Assembly (NCBI GenBank): GCA_964023275.1
Contig: OZ029929.1
Coordinates: forward strand, 6,717,437 to 6,781,436
Reading direction: 5' to 3'
Source: Norana najaformis
Taxonomy: Eukaryota > Annelida > Clitellata > Crassiclitellata > Hormogastridae
DNA: 64,000 nt
Shown here: positions 47,440-59,450 of the stretch, one piece after another
Numbering within the stretch: the stretch's first letter is position 1
How the letters are laid out: every line of letters begins with the position of its first letter
Made by a program: the position numbers and the translations under genes
The notes under the pieces: generated by a model
What the model saw: only the letters and a program-made list of their open reading frames with translations
What the model was told of the DNA's origin: nothing
The model's database searches: none

Positions 47440-47577
47440 CTCTTCGCCCACCGGTGCTCCTGTTGGTTATATGCCGGCGCCCCTCAGACCTGACCTGTGA
47501 ATGGTGGACTGCCAGAATGTGGCGCCCCTCTAGAAATGCTCTCTCCCCTGTACGCAAGCAACGCTGGATCCGCCACT
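47440..47577 (-). mobile_element. hAT-type MITE, CAGTGGCGG family (truncated)
   Basis: Minus-sense copy beginning CAGTGGCGGATCCAGC at 47577, with body match gtggcgcccctctagaaatg. The distal TIR is not visible. Confidence 0.65.
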
Positions 47578-48554
47578 GTTCCTGATCGTCCTTCTGGTCT
47601 CTCATGCTAGTCTTCGCCTAGGCGTCGTTGTCGTCATCGTCGTTATATCCGTCATCGACTTCTTCATTATTCCTTCATCACGTTTATCATCGCTACCTCG
47701 TGATTATTATAATGCTAATACATTAATAATTGACGCCGGATGTCTTAAGCTGACGGATGATTTAAAAGTTTAATAGGCCAATAACATTGATTAGTCAGAC
47801 TAATAGCCATTTCCAAGTCCTTGTGATAAACCGCATCAAGTCGTGTCTTCTCATACATCGGACTAGCGGCGTAGCTGGCAGAGGGTCCTGGTTTCTGGCC
47901 ACCCTACGAGGCCGAGGCCACCGCTCGTGGGGTTCCTGTGGACTCGATGACGAGTTTATTCATTTGATCAGCACATCTGTTCTTTTAGGCGTACCCCACT
48001 CAGATCGGTGGCTCTGCACAGTAGACGGATGCACCAAGGCCCCCGTAGGGGAGCTTACGACGTTCCTCAGATCCCCTTCTCGTTAGGGACTTCACTCCTT
48101 AGCTCCCCCTAAATTATCACCCAGTTTCTGTACCCCATTATACAAATCGCCTCAGGCGCTGCATCGGACCATCTCCTGTAGCAATTTTCCACCCAATTAC
48201 ACCGTATTATATGCGTTGTGCCTCAGCTCATTGTGTTGTTTCTTTTCAATTGTAGCCGCTTCTATTAGATAGCCATACACGCAATGTTGTTGAGGGCTTC
48301 ATGAAAGACCAATACAACTGTCCTCATATGTGCATCTAGATGAGTATTTGTACGTGTTTTATTTTTAAAATACATGATTTGTATGCATGTATAATTTGTG
48401 TGTGAATGTTGTCGTTTACTGTACACAACGAATTGTCGGTACACGTGTCCCGCATAACAAATAAGATCTTGTCCACGACCTTGGGCTTCGTCCATTGCCG
48501 GCTCAAGAGCAGAAACGCAGGCTGGAAATGAGCACATCTGCTACGTTTCACTAT

Positions 48555-48712
48555 GGGAGTCCGAACACGGGAACCTTAAATGGCGTGGCGCCCCAAACGG
48601 GCAGCGATGGTGAAGGATCTCACCCGACGAATTCATTGAAAAATGAGCAAGGTCGAGACCATAAGGTCGCTATGGAAAAACTATACATTTACATTTACGG
48701 GACAATGGAGAG
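48555..48712 (+). mobile_element. SINE family T fragment
   Basis: cacgggaaccttaaatggcg … gaaggatctcacccgac … ggtcgctatgg, with tail TACATTTACATTTAC. Confidence 0.7.
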
Positions 48713-49111
48713 TTACTTTACCGTGTTTATGTAAAAATCATGGGAAGTGATGTAACTTTCCACTGAAGGGCAGGCGTCAGCAGCAGCAGCCGAAGAGCTG
48801 GACAAACTTCCATCGCGAGTCTCATGGCTTGACAACCAGTGATTGTCAATTTCACATGTCAAACCGAAATTTGAATCCTTATAAGTTTCTGTTTAGACCA
48901 AATGCAGTAATTATATGACACATATGACTGCGTTCCTATTGTATCCTGTTAGTTGAATCAGAGGTGAGCTTGCAGCTGTATTGTTCAGCATCTGCATATA
49001 GATACACATATTCTGTTTTATTACATATGTATATACCATATACATACATACCTATACATATGTATATGCTATATACATACATATCTATTACATATGTATA
49101 TACTATATACG

Positions 49112-49230
49112 CAGTGGCGGATCCAGGAGTGCTTGCGTGGGGGACAAGGGCATTTCTAAAGGGGTGACACATTGTGGCAGTCAACAAGGGTTGGGTCTGA
49201 GGGTCATATAATCATATAAATCAGCCACTG
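49112..49230 (+). mobile_element. hAT-type MITE with perfect 8-bp target duplication
   Basis: Termini CAGTGGCGGATCCAGG and AAATCAGCCACTG. The 8 nt before it (tatatacg, 49104-49111) are repeated exactly after it (49231-49238). An 8-bp TSD with a CAGTG-type end is characteristic of hAT transposons. At 119 bp it is non-coding, hence non-autonomous. Confidence 0.85.
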
Positions 49231-49561
49231 TATATACGTATATCTTTGTTATATTTCATGCATTGTTACATGAATGAACCCAGATGTAGTGTGATTTTAA
49301 CCCGAGCGTGACATGAAGAGTGACTGGTTGAACAATCATCTTGCAACGTGAACTGTAAGATCGCCTCTGCACGTGTATGAGGTATTGCAAAGGCGCTATA
49401 TTAATTGTCTAGATAACTAACTTACCGCACGTTATTAACGTTGAACAAGTCCTCACAGCATATGTGTCTGCGCCATCGATTGATGCTTGGTCAGTATACG
49501 GAGGTGCAATATAAATCTCACATAATAACAACTTATTTTTATAATGAACGGGAGCTTTTTA

Positions 49562-49985
49562 TAGTCTAGTGGTTGGCGGGCGGGACCGTCAGCACAAATG
49601 TCACGGGTGCAAATCCACTAGGACATGAAGAAACTTCAAAAACATTTGTTCCATTAGCGCCCACTGGCGACCTCAGTTATAAATGAGGACACCCACTGGG
49701 AGATCGAGCAGCAAGGAAGAGGACTAGCCTTGTGCCATCATATGCCGAGGTTAAGAAAGAAAGGTCGTTAGCACTTCATGCTTATGGCTGCCTCACAAAG
49801 TTAGCTTCAGGAAATGCTCTTCTCCTATAAGTGAAAACGGTGTAAATGTATTAGAGTAATGTAATTTGCTGCAGTGTAATGTAAGAAGCTTCTCAAAATC
49901 GGTTATGTAAATGCTTACATAAATGCTTACGCCAGTGGGCGCTAATGGAACAAATTTTTTTGAAGTTTCTTCATGTCCTAGTCTA
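49562..49985. mobile_element. Foldback element, 53-bp inverted arms
   Basis: The arm at 49617-49669 and its reverse complement at 49930-49982 match at 52 of 53 positions. The left flank (49562-49616) has A-box-like tagtggttggcg and B-box-like gggtgcaaatcc, suggesting a SINE head. The interior 49680-49870 recurs at 51390-51570. Confidence 0.75.
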
Positions 49986-50194
49986 TGTTAAAAGGTATGC
50001 GATGCTCAAATCCCTGCACTTACAGATACGTCGGCATGGAAGCCAGTGGAGAGTTCAGAAAAAAACTAGGACGAATATTTGGATAAGGGTTTCGGAAATA
50101 GAGCTCAGACCTCATATTCATAAACGCTGAAGAGACTGCAATCAAAATACGTCATTAGATACAGTAGTATATCTACTCTATTGCGTGTGAGGAT

Positions 50195-50480
50195 GCCGGT
50201 TCGCATACCGACAGTGGCTATATTTCAAAGATTTTAATCTCGGACTAGCTCGGTCCGTACACGGGAACCTTAAATACTTCATGAAATATGCCAATCTATA
50301 AACAACCATTATATGAGTATCAATATGCATGTGTGTTTATGTAATGTATACTATATATTAATAATAGTGTAATATATTTAATGGCGTGGCGTCCATTCAG
50401 AGGGGCAGCGGTGTTGACGTCTCTCGCCCGATTAATTCACTGAAAAATGAGCCACACGGTCGCTATAGAGAAACTTGTAA
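50195..50480 (+). mobile_element. SINE family T, interrupted by an insertion
   Basis: The head has ccggttcgcataccgac. The body breaks after gggaaccttaaat (50275) and resumes at aatggcgtggcg (about 50381); about 105 nt is inserted. Confidence 0.65.
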
Positions 50481-50609
50481 TAAAATATACTACTACTAAA
50501 TATTATTAATATTATTAATTATTAATACATAAATTACTTCATACTCATGTATTCATGCCAAGTGATAAGAATTTGGTGGTTCTTTATAGATTGGCATATT
50601 TCATGAAGC
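50276..50609. repeat. 33-bp inverted repeat, ~268-nt spacer
   Basis: acttcatgaaatatgccaat … at 50276-50308 is the reverse complement of 50577-50609, with about one internal mismatch. The spacer contains the second half of the SINE-T copy. Confidence 0.85.
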
Positions 50610-50715
50610 AAAATGAAATATTGTACATGCAGAAGTCTACCATAACATGAGAATTATTGTACGTAAGACGTTATAAATAATTACTTTATAACTTACTGTT
50701 AAAACATATAATTAT

Positions 50716-51250
50716 ATCGTAATCTAAACTCGAGATATATACAGCACCCAAAGAAAGCTAACTCGTGGGAACCAGCTCATTCACAGGCACTCAGTCAAAA
50801 CAAAATCGATAGGCAGGAAGGGTCAGACAAAGTTTTTGAAGTTTCTCTTGGGATGTCCGTAAGAAAGTTGTTTGGTTTGGGTCAAAGTCAGACAGGCAGA
50901 CAGGCAGACAGGCAGACAGGCAGACAGGCAGACAGGCAGTCAGACGGCTACGGTGGATGTTGAAAATTGGAGCGGTAAGATAGATACAGAGAAGAGGAGG
51001 AATCAGGATAGGATTCGTGGAAGAGGAGTGTTTTCAATTTTGAGAGAAAGACCTACGCAGAGATTGCAAGGGGTTAAGTGTTGATGATTCACATAAATAT
51101 CGTAAATCTAGTGGGAGTTTATTCCAGAGGCGGTGGAGCAGCCATGTTTATGGAGCGATTTCCATATTTTAAGGAAGAAATGTCGGAAGGGTGGAGAAGT
51201 GTTAGGGCGAAAAGGAGCCGGTTGAGTGGAGTGGTTGGGCTGTAAACAAC
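50716..51250 (-). mobile_element. LINE family A, longest 3' fragment
   Basis: Minus-sense terminus at the left edge. It contains an 8-bp (cagacagg)n expansion at 50889-50940 and then ORF2-derived sequence to about 51250. Confidence 0.65.
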
Positions 51251-51389
51251 TGACGAAGATAGGGGGCGGGCGGGAAGATTGAAGTGTGTTGCAGGTAAAT
51301 TATAGGAATTTGTACTCTATTCGTTCAGGTATATTAAGCCAGGAACATAGAACACAGCTACATAGGTAGGCCATGTGTTTAGACACACA

Positions 51390-51570
51390 CTGATAGATTG
51401 AGCAGCAAAGCAATGTGTCATCATATGCCGAGGCTAAGAAAGAAATGTCGCTAGCACTTCATGCTCATGCTGCCTCACAAAGGTAACTTCAGGAAATGCT
51501 CTTCTTCGTCTATAAGTGAAAACGGTGTAAAATATTTTAGCGTAATGTAACTTAATGCAGTGTTAATACA
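51390..51570 (+). repeat. Second copy of a dispersed ~190-bp repeat
   Basis: Matches 49700-49870 (tcatcatatgccgaggctaa … cttcaggaaatgctcttct … aagtgaaaacggtgtaaa). The inverted arms of the first copy are absent. Confidence 0.8.
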
Positions 51571-52945
51571 CACACATGTAATAAGATAAGACCTGCATAT
51601 ATGAGATATTATGTGGATAAATCCAATGTTCACCTCCTTTCTGTTTATGTCCGAAGCTTTTATTTCTTCATCATACAACACGAAACTCATCTGAAGACAA
51701 CACATCAACAGCACATCAACCACGCATCATCTGAAGACAACACAATCGTGGTGCGCAGAGGGACCCATAATAATAAGGGAAAGATAAAATGATGGGCTGG
51801 GGAAAGGCGAGCCATGGTTTCAGACGAAGAGGCCTGTAGAGGAATATAGGAACTAAGGCCTGCAAAACAGAAACACAGCGAGACAAACAGACAGATAGAC
51901 AGACAAACAAGCAGACACAGACAGACAGATAGACAGACACAGATACACACAGACAGAGGGAAGAGAATGATAGATGGTTGGATGCCTGCATGCATAGATG
52001 CAAAGGATGCATGGATGTGCGAATGGGTGGGGATGGGTAGATGGGTGGTTGGATGGATGGATGGATGGATGGATGGAGGGATGGATGGATGAATGGATGA
52101 ATGGATGGATGGATAGAAGGGTGGGTGGGTGGGAGGGTGGATGGATGAATGGATGGATGGATGGATGGACGGATGGACGGATGGATGGGTGGGTGGGTGG
52201 AGGCATGCATGCTTACGTGCATGGACATACGGACTACAGATTGAGAGATATGAGAGACATACACAGGCAGATGTGTGTATATGTACATATATATATATAT
52301 ACATATATATATAGACAGGGAGAAAGAGAGTGAAAGGGGCAAATCGTAGACATGCATGTATAGATATATATGTATATATATATATAGGTCAATTAACTGT
52401 TGGCACAGACTTAAATGTGTTTGGGCCGTTGAAGTTAATTGAGGCCGCTTGGTGCGCGCGTATCGCCCATGCAATGCATGTGCTGCTGTAATGTTGGAGC
52501 CTGGATGGTATGATGGTGATGCTAGGAGCGAAGACCGGGCGCCAATGCACATGCAATGTGCGAGGCCCAATGCGGAAGACGTACACCAGGCTCTGTTTGG
52601 GGCTGATGCTGGTGAGGTTGGATGCTATGGCGGCAGCGCTTGACGGATGCCACGGACAGACATCCTTAGAGGAAATGGATACAAGTGATCTCAGGTGAAG
52701 CTTTGGTCATCGGTTAGGTCCTCTCGCTTGGTGCGTTATAAGTACATCGTTTGATATGTAATATAATATATACGCTTAAACTCAGTAAGAGACTGTCTTA
52801 GTAAGAGACTGATCGATAGACAGACGGACAGACGAGTAGACAGGCAGGCAGGCAGACAGACCGACAGAGACACAAACAAACAACCACAAAGGAATAGACC
52901 GAGAGACAAAGCAAGAGAGACACGGACTATTTACTGTATAAAAAC
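51571..52945. other. Microsatellite-rich, no gene recognised
   Basis: (ACAG)n at 51878-51960, (GGAT)n at about 52030-52205, TA/TATG runs at 52275-52390 and (ACAG)n at 52810-52870. A GC-richer stretch at 52430-52700 has no recognised product. Confidence 0.6.
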
Positions 52946-52949
52946 TTAA

Positions 52950-52998
52950 TAATGATAATGATGATGATGATAATAATAATAACAACAACAACAACAAC

Positions 52999-53054
<56 letters not shown>

Positions 53055-53110
53055 TATATAGAGAGCAGGATAACGGCTGAGGCCGAAAAAAGGCCGCTGT
53101 ACATGTACAG
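52950..53110 (-). mobile_element. LINE-B-like tail with AAT repeat
   Basis: (AAT)n at 52975-53050, then gagcaggataacggctgagg…ggccgctgtacatgtac, a diverged minus-sense version of the LINE-B terminus. Confidence 0.55.
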
Positions 53111-53147
53111 TTATATACTCTACATATAGAAAAGTATACTCGAGGCA

Positions 53148-53405
53148 TTTGAAATGCGGAGGAGACAAATGAACTGGATTGGACACATACTGCGTGGAAA
53201 TTCTCGCCTGAAGACAGTGATTAACGGAAGAATTGAGGGAAATAAAGCTCCAGAAAGACCAAGGAATCTGCTGTTGGACTTGAACGATGGATAAAGAAAG
53301 AAGACGAGACTACACAGAAGTTAAGGAAAGGGCACAGAACAGAGAAGAGTGGCGTCGTTGGATTCTTGGACCTGCCTAAAGGCAGAACACAGAAGAAGAA
53401 AAGCA
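53148..53405 (+). pseudogene. RTE/jockey-like LINE ORF C-terminal fragment
   Basis: [20 protein letters not shown]…INGRIEG…PERPRNLL, followed after a stop by a WRRWILGPA end. Same family as 32440-32842. Confidence 0.7.
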
Positions 53406-54582
53406 GGCAGGCAGAGAGACAGAAGCAAAATAGAAGAGATAGAGATTGTGATAGACACGGATGTAGAGATAGAGACAGAGACATAGAGACAGAGACACAC
53501 AGAAAGAGAAAGAGTAAAGCATGTTATGAGTGTGAAGAGATAGAGGAAGCGTTTATAAGTCACCCGTAGTAAGAAAACGAATAAATGCACAAAGATCGTC
53601 TAAACACAGTACAACTGACGTCTCAGAACTGCGCAGAATTGTAAAACTAAACAGGCCAAAGGGTAGAATTTCCTAGGAAAGTCTGTAAGAAAAACCGGTA
53701 AGTCACTACTGCCTCGCAGTTGTACTCGTTTGCAGAGAAAAAACGATTGGCTTTTGTCGAGAAAGCCGCAGTAATGAATAACGAAGAACGACAGACGGGT
53801 CTGAGTGATTGAGCGACTGACTGAATCAACTGAATCTTTGGCTGGCTCAATGCTCACTGAAAGCCATCAGTCTGTTTTTTGGTTTCCCAGAATGGGAAAT
53901 AAGGAAACAGGTTACTCGAATTACTTGCCCTTAATTAGCCGTTAGATTTGATTGGACTGGACTGGCTGATTGATTTCTATTGTTTTCCGGGTAATTTGTC
54001 ACTTAGTTTCTCTTCATTTGTTCTTTATTTTCTCTTAACTTTCTTCAACATCAGTGATTTTCTCTATTGCTTCTTCCTCTGTCTTGCGTTCGTGGTCTGT
54101 CTGTTTGTCTGGGTGTCTTCTCTTAATTTTCTCCACTCTGTATCTCTTTCTCTTGTCTCTTTCCTACTTGTCTGTCGGCTTGTCTGTCTGCTTGTTTGTC
54201 TGTGTGTATCCCACTTTCTGTAAATTTATCTCTGTATCTCTTTCTCTTCCCTCTTACCTACTTGTCTGTCTGCTTGTTTGTCTCTCTGCTGGTCTGTGTT
54301 GTCTGTCTTAGTGCCTGTCGGTCTTTCCTTCTCTGATTCTCTCTTCACCTTAGCTCTATCTTTCATTCTCTGCCCTCTCGTCTGTCTGTGTGCCTCTCTG
54401 TCTTTCTTTCTCTCTTTTTCTCTGTCTCTCTTTGTCTGTCTGTCTTTGTCTCTATCTCTCTGATTTATTTCGCTGACTTTATGTCACCTATATCTCTTTT
54501 TCTTTCTTCTCGCCTCTAATCTGTGTCTGTGTCGGCCTGTCTGTTTGTCTGCCTTTTAATCTGTGTCTTCCTTTAGTCGACT

Positions 54583-54636
<54 letters not shown>

Positions 54637-54934
54637 GCTTTGTATGCGTTGTTCAGATTCTTTAAAATATTCCATTTGCACTATCTGTCCTTTGAGACCC
54701 GGATTAGATCTAATTAGCGATTAAACAGCGAGGTTAAATCGATGGGATATCTGCTATAAGCCAAGAATACAATGGAGGAAACCTCAAGGGAGATATCGTA
54801 CACTCTTTATCACAGACACAAGAAAGCAAGCGCCGGAGAGCCGCTCTGGTAGTCAGTAATGTCTCTAATTCCGTTTCCTGTACTACGCGAATAGCTACAC
54901 CTCACTTGTTGTTCTCAATTCATATCTGCCTCAC
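53406..54934. other. Low-complexity, no gene recognised
   Basis: GACAGA-type repeats around 53400-53520, a pyrimidine-rich stretch at 54000-54590 (TCTGTCTGT patterns) and perfect (TC)n at 54586-54632. Confidence 0.6.
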
Positions 54935-55035
54935 CGGATTTGTGTTTGTCTAAGTCCCTGTGAATAAGCTGGTGGAACGACTCAGCTTTATTGGACGCTA
55001 AAAAATCTGGAGATTATGATTACGATTATTTTTCT
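54935..55035 (+). mobile_element. LINE family A, 3' tail
   Basis: Diverged copy, 'gtgaataagctggtggaacg … ttggacgctaaaaaatctgg' then (ATTACG)n. Confidence 0.6.
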
Positions 55036-55077
55036 GTTTTTTTAAATCTATATTGATGTTGATCTTGAGTCTTCTTG

Positions 55078-55192
55078 CCAGTTCATCTTACCTGTTCATC
55101 TCACCTATTCACTTCACCTGTTCATTTCACCTGTTCATTTCACCTGTTCATCTCACCTGTTCATCTCACCTGTTCATCTCACTATTAAGTTT
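55078..55192. repeat. 13-bp minisatellite, about 8-9 copies
   Basis: Unit acctgttcatctc with C/T variants. Confidence 0.88.
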
Positions 55193-55979
55193 ACTTGTTG
55201 ATTTTAGCTGAATGTCTTATCGGTTCGTCTTACCTGCATATCTTACATGTGTCCGATTGCTGGAAACCGTTTCAACCTGCGTACCTTCCAATCTCAGAAC
55301 CAAGGTACTATACTGCATGTGTTTTTCAGTGCGTGTATTAGATGAACCGTAACCTTTTCTTACACAAGCACCACATGTGCCTTTTGCTAGTCTAACACAT
55401 CTCTCATAGTTTCCTTCCCAATTGCTTGCATGTAGCCTAAATGTCTTCATACATACATGAATACATACATATATAAGTGCTTTCCCGGGTTTTCATGACA
55501 TCTACTGTATTTGCCACTCATTGAAGTAAAATCGGAAGTTTATTGGGGTGGAAATCGAAAACTCTCCCCCAATCAATTACGACTTTGCTTGTACTTTGGC
55601 AGACTCTCAAATACTTATCATGGGACGTTTTTTCCACAACATCCATGACAGAAAGGATGCGAGCCTGCAGGTGAAAACTACTTGCAGTACAAGAACGCTG
55701 TCAAACGCATGACACAAATTACCTGGAACGCATTTCGTAGAAAAGACAACATTCCAGTCTCCTGAAATCCATTCGTCCTTCAAGATTTGATGGCAGTTGT
55801 GGCTTACGTAAACACTCTTGTAAGAGTGAACGCTAGATAACAAAGGTTCAGAATCTTTGCAACTATTCAAAGATAGACTACTAAGTATATCTGGGATGAA
55901 AATACAGTTGACCGATTATAGTGTTTCAAGATCTATATTCATAGACAAAAAACATTGAGCAAATATATGTCAACTTCTG

Positions 55980-56290
55980 TGTTGAATGGATTCCCACGTA
56001 AGATTCAACTGATAGGCACTTGATGGAGTATATAACAGAACATCTTCCACGGAATTCCAGACAACTCAAGCATCAAGCACTTTACAGGAATTGCGAGTTT
56101 AAAAAATCTAAAGAAGAATGTCCAAAGGTAAGCTAAAGAAAATGCTGCCGTCATCGCTGTCGAGTAGATTTCTACGTAAAATATTCAACTGTCAAACTAT
56201 GGATATCGGGAATAGATAGTAGAATATCTTACTCGTAATTACAGACAGTTCAGTTACATCAAACGCTTTACAGAAATCACGAAATAAACT
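55980..56290 (+). repeat. Diverged tandem duplication upstream of the guanylate cyclase exon
   Basis: About 130 nt from 55980 (gaatggattcccacgtaagattcaactg) recurs in diverged form from about 56162 (gagtagatttctacgtaaaatattcaactg), both running to a 'cactttacag/cgctttacag…gaaat' block. Confidence 0.55.
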
Positions 56291-56351
56291 CTTCTTGTTC
56301 AGAATCTCCGGCATCGTGTATCTTTAGCCGATCGGACCTGACTAAAGAACG

Positions 56352-56753
56352 ATGTTGGGCCAAATCCTTATTAGGTCGTTGCTCCTGTTTCTCTGTTTTC
56401 TTCTGGGACCAGCGAACTTCGCCCAAATGTTCTCGCATTCACGGACCCAGAGATCTTCGACAGCCACGAGGATCAATCTCACCCTGGGATTCCTACCTTC
56501 TCTGACTAACAAAGGCTACAGCAAATACTTCGTCGGTGCCTTCAAGTATGCACTGGACCATATCAACGAGCAGCAGCGCTACCCGTTCCGCCTCAACTAC
56601 CACCTACACGACAGCAGGGCCGACTCAGCCGAGTCGATACGTGGAATGACGAACCAGTACTTCAACGGAACCGTGGCCTTCATCGGACCGCAGGATGCTT
56701 GCGCTATAGAAGCCCGGATAGCAGCAGCCTGGAATCTGCCGATGATTGCGTTT
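56352..56753 (+). CDS. Receptor-type guanylate cyclase, first coding exon
   Basis: ATG at 56352 and donor gtatgt at 56754 (phase 0) give 134 residues. Residues 1-25 (MLGQILIRSLLLFLCFLLGP…) are a signal peptide. From about residue 40, INLTLGFLPSL…GAFKYALDHINE, LNYHLHDSRADSAESIRGM, VAFIGPQDACAIEA and AAAWNLPMIAF match the start of the ANF-receptor ligand-binding domain of membrane guanylate cyclases such as Drosophila Gyc76C. The full protein would also need the rest of the ectodomain, a TM segment, a kinase-homology domain and the cyclase domain, all on later exons that I did not find before 64000. Known function: peptide-regulated cGMP synthesis at the plasma membrane. A related ANF-receptor-fold protein without cyclase domain cannot be excluded from this exon alone. 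Confidence 0.85.
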
Positions 56754-57089
56754 GTATGTTTTTATTGTATACTTCTTAGAGGCTGTATATAAATGTTTGG
56801 ATTAATGGATGCATGAATACATATTATGCATACATACGTACATACATGCATTCATACCATACTTGCATACCTACATAGCTACAAACCTACATACACACAT
56901 ATATACATACATAAACACGGTCGACGGTCTTTTGAAGTATCAATCAATCGGGCTTTGAACCGTCGACTTGCCCGATTCGTACCGTAGCGTTAACTAGAGC
57001 GAAGACACAAAGTCTTTGATTTTTGTAATTATATTTAAACGAACGGTTCAATCACAACTTGAATTGTCAGTTTCTAAACACACGATTCA

Positions 57090-57260
57090 GCCAACAATGC
57101 ATGTGGGCTTATAACGGGGAGATTATGGGTTCGAGCCTCCCCTGAGGCGGTGTCTGTATGGGCACCTTGAGCAAGTCATTCACTCACTACTGCTCAGCGC
57201 CATCGATTGATGCTCAGTCATTAGATAGTGGCGCTTAATAAATGCAGAAATATTGATCAT
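57090..57260 (+). mobile_element. tRNA-derived SINE
   Basis: B box GGGTTCGAGCCTCCC at about 57129, then gggcaccttgagcaagtcat (a core seen in several animal SINE families), and a LINE-like end gtggcgcttaataaatg. Confidence 0.65.
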
Positions 57261-59235
57261 GCATGCATTTACAAATATTCAATGATGTCACTGTCAGTGT
57301 TTATGTATTGATAATAGAGACAGACAGGCAGGGATAGAAGTAGAAGTAGGCAAAGATTGGGAAAATGAGACAGGGAGGGATGAAGAAGGAGACAACGGAA
57401 GAGAAGAGGACAAATACGTCAAAATTACAGGAGAATCAGATTGATTCTGTGATCTCCTTGCCGTATAATCCTGAAAGCCTCGTGTTTTCCAGGTTGTTAG
57501 GCTAAGGTTTCGAATGTCGGATAAAGTACCGGCAAATTGAAGTGTCTCCTCCCTGACCTAGATCCACATCGGAAGAACACGGCAACAGAACAGAGACGAG
57601 AGACAGAGACAGAGAGACAAAGGCAGACTGAGACAAGACAAGACGGGCATTGGGTTCGAATCCAGCATCCGCTGTAATCCGCGACTTAACCAGACTTACA
57701 GGGGAATGAAATCTGAATTTCCGTCGTCTGCGATTATGTTGTCGATCAATGTCGTTTCCAATGAAGACATTTGCGGTCTTTGTCGGCTTCCGCTCTTTAT
57801 GACGGCGAGTGTTTATGATCCAATCTAGATATTTCAATGTGATGTTGTTACAGTGCGCTATATATCAGTTGCATATTCAAACCTTAATAAGGCCTACTGT
57901 CTGTATAGCAGTGTATGCGCTTAAAATTTAGATCAAAGAGGATCTTTTTAGAAACAGACTTACCCTGCATTTACCTAATGCTGCTTTTGATCCTGTTTAT
58001 CGTGCAATTTCACTTATCTTGTCACATCTACTTAGATAATTGGATAGCCAAGTGTGCAGAGTTTCTGAGAGTCCGTGAAAGGCGCTATGTTAAGTGCCTA
58101 GATGCGCATCTGTAGCTAGACCGACAGGCAGCATAAAGCTGATAAGCAATACGGACAAGAGAAAATTTGCTCTTGATCACCAAGCAGTATGATTTGGTAC
58201 CGGCTAACTGGGAAGTAAAACGACAAATCGTGGGATGCATTGACCCGTGTCCATCCAGGACCTTGGATTTCATTCACTACTGGCCCAAGGGCAGAACAGC
58301 GGGAAAGGAGCGCCTTTCCAACGTTCCATTATGAAATCCTGGAGCTTCACTTTAGTTGAACGTGAGAACCCTTGACTTTTATTCAGAAGCGAGAATTCAG
58401 TTTTCGAATAGTTCGGAGGAAACTTAATGAATTCCAATCAGGACTACACGTCTAGAAAACCCATGCAAACAGTTGTATGGCGGGAACCGAAATGAAACTG
58501 TCGAACGATAGATAAGGTTTATCAGCATACAGATAGTATAGTCAAGTGAGCAATCAGCAAGCATGCATCAAGTAGATTCGTACACACTGCAGAGGGAAGT
58601 GGTACATTGGAGCTCAGGACAGCCGATGCTGAAGTGAGGTCGTTGGATGGTGACGAGAGGATATCGCTGGAGTTGAAGAGATGAAGAGGCAGCCGGGGAG
58701 CGTTTGCGCCGCGGGAAATGAAGAGGAGTCATGTGTACATAGGCGTTAGCAAAACATGATCTTCATCGTCAACTTCGCCTCTTTCAACATAGCATCTGGC
58801 TTATTGGCGTTGAAATTTACATCCCCGTTGTCGTAGTTGTCGTCAGCATCATGAGGCGACCTTAACCATCATCGTTGTGGCCGTCTTCATCATCGTATTC
58901 GTCGTCACCATTGCTGTCGTCATCAAGAAAAAAGACAAGAACATCATCATCATCATCAACAACATCATCATCATCAACAACAACAATAACAACAACAACA
59001 TCCTTTGCATCTTCGTCTTCATAATGATTGACCCAGTGATTCCAAATTCTTTGTCTCTTTGTCCTAAAAGAGGGGGAGGCAGCACATTTGTTTACACCCA
59101 TCTGTACAAACCATTCATGAGAAGCGCGAGGTCTGAAGGATCTCTCGGCTGAAGCACAGATCCACAACAATCCTTCAGCTTGACATCTTTTCAGTCTTGT
59201 AACTTGTTTCGGCACTCGTGTACAGACTCCGAAAT

Positions 59236-59450
59236 GGATGGAAGGCTGAGTTGATCTGGATTATTGGTATTCTGTTGGAAGGATGGAGGGCTGAGTTGAT
59301 CTAGTTTATTGGTATTCCAATGAAAAGATGGAGGGCTGAGTTGATCTAGCTTATTGGTATTCTATTGTTGATCTAGTTGATCTAGATAATTGGTATTCCA
59401 CTGGAAGGATGGAGGGCTGGGTTGATCTAAATGACTGGTTTTCCACTGAT
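59236..59450. repeat. 45-bp minisatellite, about 4.5 copies
   Basis: Unit ggatggagggctgagttgat … ttattggtattcc, starting at 59236, 59281, 59326 and 59407; one partial unit lies between the last two. Confidence 0.88.

Larger units (their letters stand above)
46501..48554. other. No gene recognised
   Basis: Contains the hairpin at 46783 and a MITE fragment at 47440. Otherwise unassigned. Confidence 0.4.

Noticed and set aside
52430..52700. GC-richer open frame stretch as a possible exon
   Set aside because: Frames on both strands, no family resemblance and no convincing splice sites.
57125..57145. Stand-alone tRNA gene
   Set aside because: A B-box-like motif is present, but no clover-leaf with acceptor stem could be drawn; the context is a SINE. 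The same applies to the tRNA-like heads at 35700, 41690, 49570 and 50205.
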